The notes beneath the pieces are model-generated. The model did no database searches. It was not told where the DNA came from and saw only the letters and a list, made by a program, of their open reading frames with translations. DNA of 64,000 nucleotides from Caprella mutica (lineage: Eukaryota > Arthropoda > Malacostraca > Amphipoda > Caprellidae): positions 84,593 to 148,592 of the forward strand of contig CANNZV010001866.1 in assembly GCA_947561585.1 (NCBI GenBank), read 5' to 3'. Positions within the stretch are counted from its first letter, which is position 1. Every line of letters starts with the position of its first letter. Below, one piece after another: positions 55,478-64,000 of this stretch. Position numbers and translations under genes: made by a program.

Positions 55478-55672
55478 GTTCCTATAGTCTAGTGTGTCCT
55501 GTTGATCCTAAGTATGTTCAGTTGATCATAATTGTATGTCCTGTTGATCCCAAGTATGTCCTGTTGATCCTAAGTATGTCCTGTTGATCCTAACTATGTC
55601 CTGTTGATCCTAAGTATGTCCTGTTGATCCTAAGTATGTCCTGTTGGTCCTAAGTATGTCCTGTTAATCTCG
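55478..55672. repeat. 20-bp array (TATGTCCTGTTGATCCTAAG), right part, about 8 copies
   Basis: TATGTCCTGTTGATCCTAAG with TTCAG, CCCAAG, ACTATG and TTGGTCC variants. It is the continuation of the units at 52799-52862, so F1 inserted into this array. Confidence 0.93.
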
Positions 55673-55734
55673 GTAACTTTTTTACTCAATTTTTACCCGC
55701 GCCAAGTCTATAGACTCAATGGGGGTTGGTCACA

Positions 55735-55925
55735 CAGAAAAAATTATAGAAGCTATTATGTTTAGCTGGGCATTCTTAAGATCGTCTCCATAGAATCCGA
55801 AAATCATTTCAGTTTTTTTTGTAGAAACTAATACTTTTTGAGAGATTAGGGCTTGAAGTTATTGATTCCGTATGTATAACTGAAGGATTGAGAACTAGGG
55901 ATAAAACTCGTTTTCACGCTTTTGG
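55735..55925. repeat. Single arm of the 40640-42835 foldback family
   Basis: GTAGAAACTAATACTTTTTG, GTATGTATAACTGAAGGATT and GAGAACTAGGGATAAAACTC follow the same order as 40735-40825. No opposing arm was found before 56390. Confidence 0.6.
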
Positions 55926-56159
55926 CCAATTTGGTCAAAGATAGCCGTAATATAGTTTGTTGTATTTGACATCCACGAATTTGGCAGGAAAGCTGCGATG
56001 CAGGCCACTCTGAAGGATGGATTGAGAAAACCTCACCAGAAAAAAGGAGTTCCGAGTGATAAAAAGAAACAGAAGTTATATAACTACCCTGTATGCTGAA
56101 TTTATTTTAAAAAATGAAGAATTTTTTCTATAGTCTGCCATAAAATAGCACGTTTTCTA

Positions 56160-56245
56160 TTCATCACTTATATCCTCTATAGTAAAGTAAACTCTCTATA
56201 GTCTAAAGTGAACTAGTTGAAGTTCACTATATAGATGAGTTTTAC
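56160..56245. repeat. Fragment with CTATAGTGAA words (7662-8012 MITE family)
   Basis: CCTCTATAGTAAAGTAAACT, CTCTATAGTCTAAAGTGAAC and GTTCACTATATAGATGAGTT resemble both termini of the MITE at 7662-8012 and lie just before the 32-bp array. Confidence 0.4.
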
Positions 56246-56394
56246 TATATCAGTAAATCAATCTAAATCCTTCTTTAGTTTTATCTTATTGGAATATTTT
56301 TCAAATTTTTTATCCAGATTTTCTATCCCAAAAACTTTTCGATTATTTTTTTCGTTGAATTTTTTTCAGATTTATTTTCCGATCATATTTCTGG

Positions 56395-58600
56395 ATGATT
56401 CTCTCTTCTCTGATAGTACATCATCACAGTGACTCTTTTCTCTGATAGTACATCATCACAGTGACTCTTTTCTCTGATAGTACATCATCACAGTGACTCT
56501 TTTCTCTGATAGTACATCATCACAGTGACTCTTTTCTCTGATAGTACATCATCACAGTGACTCTTTTCTCTGAAAGTACATCATCACAGTGACTCTTTTC
56601 TCTGATAGTACATCATCACAGTGACTCTTTCCTTTGATAATACATCATCACAGTGACTCTTTTCTCTGATATTAGATCATCACAGTGACTCTTTTCTCTG
56701 ATAGTACATCATCACAGTGACTCTTTCCTTTGATAATACATCATCACAGTGACTCTTTTCTCTGATATTAGATCATCACAGTGACTCTTTTCTCCGATAG
56801 TACATTATCACAGTGACTCTTTTCTCTGATTGTACATCATCTCAGTGACTCTTTTCTCTGATAGTACATCATCACAGTGATTCTTTTCTCTGATAGTACA
56901 TCATAACAGGACTCTTTTATCTGATAGTACATCATCACAGGACTCTTTTATCTGATAGTGCATCATCTCAGTGACTCTTTTCTCTGATAGTACATCATAA
57001 CAGTGACTCTTTTCTCTGATAGTACATCATCACAGTGACTCTTTTCTCTGATAGTACATCATCACAGTGATTCTTTTCTCTGATAGTACATCATAACAGG
57101 ACTCTTTTATCTGATAGTACATCATCACAGGACTCTTTTATCTGATAGTGCATCATCTCAGTGACTCTTTTCTCTGATAGTACATCATAACAGTGACTCT
57201 TTTCTCTGATAGTACATCATCACAGGGACTCTTTTTCTCTGATAGTACATCATCACAGTGACTCTTTTCTCTGATAGTACATCATCACAGTGACTCTTTT
57301 CTCTGATAGTACATCATCACAGTGATTCTTTTCTCTGATAGTACATCATCACAGGACTCTTTTATCTGATAGTACACCATCACAGTGACTCTTTTCTCTG
57401 ATAGTACATCATCACAGTGACTCTTTTCTCTGATAGTACATCATAACAGTGACTCTTTTCTCTGATATTAGATCATCACAGTGACTCTTTTCTCTGATAG
57501 TACATCATCACAGTGACTCTTTCCTTTGATAATACATCATCACAGTGACTCTTTTCTCTGATATTAGATCATCACAGTGACTCTTTTCTCCGATAGTACA
57601 TTATCACAGTGACTCTTTTCTCTGATTGTACATCATCTCAGTGACTCTTTTCTCTGATAGTACATCATCACAGTGATTCTTTTCTCTGATAGTACATCAT
57701 CACAGGACTCTTTTATCTGATAGTACACCATCACAGTGACTCTTTTCTCTGATAGTACATCATCACAGTGACTCTTTTCTCTGATAGTACATCATAACAG
57801 TGACTCTTTTCTCTGATATTAGATCATCACAGTGACTCTTTTCTCTGATAGTACATCATCACAGTGACTCTTTCCTTTGATAATACATCATCACAGTGAC
57901 TCTTTTCTCTGATATTAGATCATCACAGTGACTCTTTTCTCCGATAGTACATTATCACAGTGACTCTTTTCTCTGATTGTACATCATCTCAGTGACTCTT
58001 TTCTCTGATAGTACATCATCACAGTGACTCTTTTCTCTGATAGTACATCATCACAGGACTCTTTTATCTGATAGTACATCATCACAGTGACTCTTTTCCC
58101 AGATAGTACATCATCACAGTGACTCTTTTCTCTGATAGTACATCACAGTGACTCTTTTCTCTGATTGTACATCATCTCAGTGACTCTTTTCTCTGATAGT
58201 ACATCATCACAGTGATTCTTTTCTCTGATAGTACATCATCAAAGGACTCTTTTATCTGATAGTACATCATCACAGTGACTCTTTTCTCGGATAGTACATC
58301 ATCACAGTGACTCTTTTCTCTGATAGTACATCATCACAGTGACTCTTTTCTCTGATAGTACATCATCACAGTGACTCTTTTCTCTGATAGTACATCATCA
58401 CAGTGACTCTTTTCTCTGATAGTACATCATCACTGGGACTCTTTTTCTCTGATAGTACATCATCACAGTGACTCTTTTCCCAGATAGTACATCATCACAG
58501 TGACTCTTTTCACTGATAGTACATCATCACAGTGACTCTTTTCACTGATAGTACATCATCACAGTGTCTTTTATCTGACAGTATAACATCATTAGGGTTG
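56395..58600. repeat. 32-bp array, about 69 copies, higher-order structure
   Basis: CAGTGACTCTTTTCTCTGAT plus AGTACATCATCA; units at 56427 and 56459 give a 32-base period. Variants TTCCTTTGATAATAC, ATATTAGATC, GATTGTACATCATCTC and CAGGACTCTTTTATC recur in blocks. TTCCTTTG starts at 57531 and 57872, 341 bases apart, within otherwise near-identical segments. No stop-free frame of note. Confidence 0.97.
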
Positions 58601-58720
58601 TGACAACTGACAATATGCATTTCAAAATATGCAGTATATGCACTGGGGAATATACTGCATTTGCAACAGGTTATATGCTTTTTGAGAAAATGCATATGCA
58701 TCACAGTGACACACCACACA
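58591..58720. mobile_element. Relic with TTAGGGTTGTGACA and ATGCATAT words
   Basis: ATTAGGGTTGTGACAACTGA, then CAATATGCATTTCAAAATAT, and an inverted ATATGCTTTTTGAGAAAATG/CATATGCATCACAGTGAC towards 58700. It contains the dispersed module also seen at 10297, 31544 and 55311. Confidence 0.4.
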
Positions 58721-59189
58721 ATAAGTTATCACACAAACACGTACGTCATAAATAGCTATCTGTGTCGGAACAAAATACCTATTCAAGTGTCACTTTACGT
58801 ATAGTGACACGACACATTATAATCTGCCATATCGGCACACTCTTTTTCTCTCGGTTTATACATTACCAAATGAAATTACCTGAATACTAGGATTCCTTAC
58901 TCAGAAATAAATTCGTCTTTCAAATCCTTTAATAAATAGGATAGGTACTACCATGATACAATAACTACAAATTGAAATTGAGTTTCTTGTGCGCAGTCCT
59001 CTTGTGATGTCATAGAGGATAGTAAATTGTGTATTTAATTGTTGTCACTCGTATAGCCGTATTGCAAACTATTTTCGAAAGTATCAATTATCATAGTTTC
59101 TTTTTATTTATTTAGGTAATATTAAGCAATCAGAAAAATGGTAAATAAGATTTAATAAACATAAATATTAATAAATAAACCTTAATTAA
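58721..59189. other. Unique AT-rich sequence
   Basis: Nothing recognised. Confidence 0.3.
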
Positions 59190-59375
59190 TTGAAATATTT
59201 TTCCATTGGTTCAAAAATATTATTAGTGTTTTCTACTCATCTTTTTAATAATATACCCAATAATTTGAAATGCCCCTTGTCAGATTTTAAATTGTTTTTA
59301 AAAAATACTGTAGGAATAAATATATTGATTAATTTTAAGTTAACCCACTGCATCGTTCTTTTTATTTTTAGCTAG
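59190..59375 (+). pseudogene. Possible LINE reverse-transcriptase C-terminal remnant
   Basis: The short frame contains THLFNNIPNNLKCPLSDFK followed by LFLKN. It resembles the usual end of Jockey/CR1-type reverse transcriptases (pattern R-hNxLPxxlK...s...FKxxLK). There is no upstream RT motif and the region is AT-rich, so chance similarity is possible. Confidence 0.25.
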
Positions 59376-59764
59376 TTTTGTACTTTTATCATGTTTTAAT
59401 TTAGATTGATGTATATATTTTACACAGAGCGAAAAAAGTCTTAGTCACAAAGCAGAAATCTGATTACCAAGTGCTTTTTCTGATTTAGGAATACGTTTAT
59501 AAGAGATACTTCACAGTTAATCAGATGTCTGATTCAATGTTATGGAGATATTTAACTACAATGCAGACATACGAATTTATTTACAATGCAGATGCTCTTG
59601 TCATCACTCAGATTATTGATACTTGGTTATTATAAAGATATATCTTCATTACTATAAATAGCTTTGATATTTAAATATCAATCAGTAAATATGGTACATG
59701 AAATTGGGAAAATCATAGACTCAAATTAAATGAACACCTTTATTATATCAACTTATATTATTAA
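59376..59764. other. AT-rich spacer
   Basis: Nothing recognised. Confidence 0.3.
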
Positions 59765-59905
59765 ACATTGTTATAATTATTAACAAATAAATGTTATTAT
59801 AATTATTAATAAATAAATATTATTAGAACAATTAATATATAAATATCATTCGAATTATTAATACATAAATACTATTAGAATTATTAGTATATAGCTATAT
59901 ACTAT
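59765..59905. repeat. Degenerate ATTATTAATAAATAAATAT repeat, about 32 bp
   Basis: AACAAATAAATGTTATTATA, ATTAATAAATAAATATTATT and ATTAATATATAAATATCATT in succession. Confidence 0.6.
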
Positions 59906-60387
59906 TAGAATAATTAATTTTTTGACCATAAATATTATGGAACAATATCAAATAGTTTCTAATAATATAGCAAATATATATTATTTTTTGTGTTGAATGT
60001 AAGTACCCAATAGAGGAGATACTAAATAAATGGCAGAGAGTGATATTTAAGACATTATATCAATTTGATGATAAGCTATCATATGACACAATACTTTATA
60101 AACACTAATTAAAAAAAAATATATAGTGAAAAATAGATATAAAATATTATCAATATTTAACTATGACGTTGGCATCAGCTGTCCACACATATATACCAGT
60201 TGCTTCCTATTATTATTTAAAAGTGATATTTCTGAACTCAATGATACGAGGACAGAAAAGTCAATTCCGTATCTAAATAGCTTAAGTTGTCAAGTAATAG
60301 CTGACTACAATAGCTACAACCCATTCCATGCAGAACATGATATGAATTTATCACAATTAATTGATTTGAACTTTTAGAGTCAACTGT
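59906..60387. other. AT-rich sequence downstream of the candidate minus-strand gene
   Basis: An 83-codon plus-strand frame (60126-60377) has no known motif. Nothing else recognised. Confidence 0.25.
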
Positions 60388-62373
60388 TTATAGAGCTCTT
60401 TCGCTATCACCTAAACAGCTATCACCTCTGTAGTAATATCCAAAGATGAGGACATTCAAATTGAAAATGATAGCAGAGATGCAGTAGCTACTTGATATGG
60501 GCAAATGTCTACAGCTATGACAAATTTTAGATTTGACAAAGTGAATAATTCCTGCAGTTCCTTTTACTTTGAAGGTAGGAGACTGAAGGTTGAACTCGAA
60601 TTCACCTTTCTTTTCTCTGCAAAACGCCATACCACCATCGTCCTGTGGTTAGTAAGGAAGATGAGCAATTAGTTCTAATAGTTCATAACAATATTATTAA
60701 ATCGATGAACAACACAGCTAGCTACAAAATTAATTTGACATTCTTTTTAAACTGATCTTTGTACTGATTGCCTTTTATTCAATTGAGGTTAATTATAAAT
60801 TCAACGTTGAAGAGAAGGTACAGCATAGAATTGAAAATATCATATTAGGAAATATAATATAAATTTATAATAAACAAATAGAAATAATATGCAGAAGACT
60901 GAAGACATTTTAGGAACCGCGGAAAATAATTGAACGTTGAGTTTGTAACTATTTCTTGAAAATATGGACATTTTCTTCATGCTAATTTACTTCGACCTTT
61001 CCAATAAAAAGTGTAATCTGTACTTACCAACAAAAAATTTTGAGGCCCTGTTTCTGCAGTTGTTGCTTTCCAAGGGAACTTCTTTGAAAGTCTGAACTGG
61101 ACAAGACAGAGCCCCCACAAATGTATGGATTTAGCCACATTAAAGTCATCTGGAATAATAATATTGCACAATTAATTATTCATTAACTTATCAATCTTTG
61201 ATTATAGTTATTTTCATTGCCTTTAATATCTTATCAATCACAGCATAGTTGCAATTACAAAATTCAAGCATACTTATATTAGTAATTGGTAAGGAGTTAG
61301 CTAGTCCAATTTTGAAATCAATGAGATTCAATAGCTAGCTATATAACAATTAAATAAATATGCTTGTAAAAGAGAAAATTAATATGAGAAAAAATCAATT
61401 GAATAGCTACTAGCTATAATAAGATTTGATCAACTATAGAAATCACATCAAAAGAAGAGTTAGCTATTGCTTTAGATAACAATGTACAGCTACTTAGCTT
61501 GCTAGTTCATTTGATATCTTGTTAAGGAAAATAATATCAATTAAATATCTACTACCTGGCTATCTAATAGTTAGAGCTAGCTAATTATTTACACCTAGTG
61601 TCCTATTCACTGATTTAGTGTTCCTAACTATTTTTATCTATAAAGTAAATACTAGGTATGAAGATTTACACAATCTTTAATAGTCACCACTCACCTTGAT
61701 TTAAATTTTCATCATGCAGATCGAGCTTAAAGCATTGTCTCAACTCTGATGACTCTAGGCCACTTCAAAAAGAAGTGATTTATTGCTGGGAACAGATAAG
61801 TTCAACCTGAAATGAAAATTCATAGAAATAATTAGTAGAAACTAGAAAGGTAATATTTAATTAATTTAATTGGGAGTTGAACATTTACTTAGGAACAAGA
61901 AGCCAAATTGCTGATATTAAAAATAAATTTAATGCAATTGACATTAAAGAAGCAAACAGAGAAAGAATTAGCTAGTTATAAAAAACAATGTCACTAGCTA
62001 TTTTTACATCTTAAAATATGGTAGCAACTTATATTCCTCTAGTCAGAATAATTTGATTAAGATGATAGGTACTGTTATAGGTAGCTAAGCTCAACTTAAT
62101 TTCAAACAGTTTAGCTCCTTTAAGACTAAAACTTGAAAATCCAAGAAATCTATCTATAAAAATGATTATTATTTGTGTAGTTGGCTACTGACTATTTCGT
62201 ATAATGAGAATATCAAATATCTCAATAGAGGGCTATCGATACATATAAGCAGATAAATATAATATAACATTATAGATTTATAGTAAAAAAAAGCATAATA
62301 TTCACATACCTGGCAAAAAAAGAAATGTGAACCATCAAAGAACCAAATTGCAGCAAAGAGTCGGATGATCACA
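60388..62373 (-). CDS. Candidate spliced gene, four exons, function unknown (partial)
   Basis: Read on the minus strand, four segments have GT-AG borders and joining phases. Exon a: 62310-62373 (acceptor TTATGTTGCAG, donor CAG/gtatgtg). Exon b: 61695-61743 (weak acceptor ending CAGAG, donor CAAG/gtgagtgg). Exon c: 61028-61149 (acceptor TTATTATTCCAG, donor TTG/gtaagtaca). Exon d: 60388-60642 (acceptor ACTAACCACAG), ending at TAA. Phases run 0, 1, 0, stop. Fragments read VIIRLFAAIWFFDGSHFFF, LRQCFKLDLHDENLNQ, FNVAKSIHLWGLCLVQFRLS and GGMAFCREKKGEFEFNLQSP. I do not recognise the family. The 5' end would lie upstream (above 62373). In AT-rich DNA such junctions can arise by chance; exon c has the strongest signals. 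Intron sequence is rich in TAGCTA words. Confidence 0.3.
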
Positions 62374-64000
62374 CTGCAACATAAACTGTAGGTTTCTGAT
62401 TTGTCTTCTTGTAATTCTCTATGTAGCGACTCAAGGAAATTTTCATAGTAGAAAGCTATTAGCTATATAAATAGCTAAATATAAAATTAAAGATAAACAT
62501 TTGATGTAGCATAATAGCTATAGCTAAGTCTGAAATAGAAAGTGAACTTGAAATTATACTTATAATGACCATTATAATTATATATAATTCATATAGAACA
62601 AATAAAGACTAATTCGGATAATTTTTGATAGCAACAATGATTGACAAAAACTATTTTTAGGAGAACAGTTATGCTACCAAACAGATGAATTTCTTAGCTA
62701 AATGCAGCGGATTTAAAATTTCTATTGTTTTTCATCATTCATGCATAGGTTGCTTTTCCAACAGTTGACATGATCTAGCTATGTATCAATAAAAGATCAT
62801 TTTCATCATAAATTTAAAAGTCTACAGATGTCATTGCACTGAAATTTGAATGAAGACTGCCACAGTGCCACTGGTAGGCTACTAACAGCCTTATGCATTG
62901 GGTAGTTAGACAGAGACTTAGGCTGATAATCAAATTGCACAATAATGTACCTTTTTGCAAAAATAAAATCATTGAAATTCCTATGACAATTGCTATTTGT
63001 ATCTATACCAATAAACATTGCATATGCTATTAATAGAAAGATTAATTAGGTGTTGCTTATGAAAAATAATTTAAAATTACATGTCAATGGTGCGTTGTAA
63101 AATTACAGAAACTGGTAAAGTGTTCACCAAGAATTATGGAAAGCGCATCCTTGTCACCAAAGATCTTTGAAGACACTTTTTGAGGGAAAATATATCTTTG
63201 CAAGATCTTGGAGACAAATTCCTAACAAATTCCTATGGTTACATGTTATTATTGAAGACATTTTAGAGAATTTTAGTGATTTTAGAGACAGATTTGAAAA
63301 TATTTGAAGACAAAATGTTCTCAAAATAAAATCATGGACAAATTTGACACGCTTTGAGTGAGCAGTAAATACAGGATGAAATTAAATTAATTAATGATTG
63401 TTCAATCAGAAAATATTGAAAATATCCCATACTCTGAAGACTTGCTGCATTGCAAGGTATCTAAGGACAGTCCAACAGACTAGAGCTCTTGATGTACCTA
63501 CTAATGTCTAATGATGTACCTAATGTCTAATGATGTAACTGCCAACTGGTAATATATTAATAATTAGCCAATGCCCAATTGTTAACTTACAAAATTGCAG
63601 AATGAACCTAATTTAGAAATTTCAGAATGATAGAATCTATTGAGAGAAATCTTACAATTATTAGTTTAATTGCATAACTGTCTGATTATGAAAAAATTGT
63701 AAATATAGTGATTTCTAAGATAAATTAACAAATTTCTGACAAATTGCATATGCTAAAGAGTGTCAGTATCTCCCTTTTAAGTTTCAGCCAGTCTCAAAAT
63801 GTGGGGCATTATTAACATTTTATGTGTGATTATTAACATCCAGGTAATAAAGCATGTCAAACTCGCCATTTTGATGGCGAGTCTGTGACAGTTATTTTGA
63901 GCCCTTCTTTTGCAAATGGTGAGAGATATCTGATTTTCCCCTATGCTACAAATTTAATGTTATTTTGGGGAGAATTTATGGTAATTTGATCACTCTGGTG
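62374..64000. other. Unique AT-rich sequence; possible upstream exons not resolved
   Basis: A 70-codon minus-strand frame (62806-63018) is less AT-rich than its surroundings but lacks a convincing pair of splice sites. A small direct repeat CTAATGTCTAATGATGTA lies at about 63503-63540. No repeat array is present. Confidence 0.3.

Overview
The window looks like arthropod, probably insect, nuclear DNA. It is AT-rich and almost gene-free, with eukaryotic transposon relics (hAT, Tc1, mariner-like, PIF/Harbinger-like MITEs, a non-LTR retrotransposon fragment), candidate introns with GT-AG junctions, and a very high load of minisatellite arrays. A hemipteran would fit the repeat style, but that is only an impression. 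There are no rRNA genes, functional tRNA genes, bacterial operons or CRISPR arrays.

Layout. 0-6.4 kb: an intact hAT transposase gene (1188-2969), a foldback MITE, a 967-bp PIF/Harbinger-like MITE, a SINE-like repeat and a Charlie-type hAT terminus at 6320-6353 that may be the far end of the same transposon. 7-18.4 kb: arrays of 71, 99, 70, 13, 12 and 51 bp, a tRNA-derived SINE and several interspersed repeats. 18.4-23.5 kb: MITEs, a 41-bp array and two dead Tc1/mariner-superfamily transposases. 23.5-31.3 kb: a 3.6-kb satellite of 23-bp units with higher-order structure, then six or more smaller arrays. 31.4-39.2 kb: two large foldback elements and arrays of 12, 39 and 19 bp, one of which stays open as a 327-codon Gly-Lys frame. 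39.5-45.3 kb: a foldback element holding a 5'-truncated LINE fragment with a 12-bp target-site duplication. 47-58.6 kb: a hairpin-bearing 25-bp array, a GC-richer unique block, a nested transposon stack and a 2.2-kb array of 32-bp units. 58.7-64 kb: mostly unique AT-rich DNA with a candidate spliced gene on the minus strand, whose four predicted exons join in consistent phase; I do not recognise the protein.

The most coherent unusual signal is a class of non-autonomous elements whose inverted arms are themselves built of short tandem repeats, each family with a different word (GACAATTGGGCCC, ATTTTGCCCGGCGGA, AAATTCATCGCATGGT, ACGGACATTTCGTCC). Several have 8-bp target-site duplications, two of them convincing. 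In one copy the arm repeat has grown into a roughly 48-copy array, and copies sit inside or beside other tandem arrays. They may be a source of the minisatellites. Arrays occupy roughly a quarter of the window by hand estimate.
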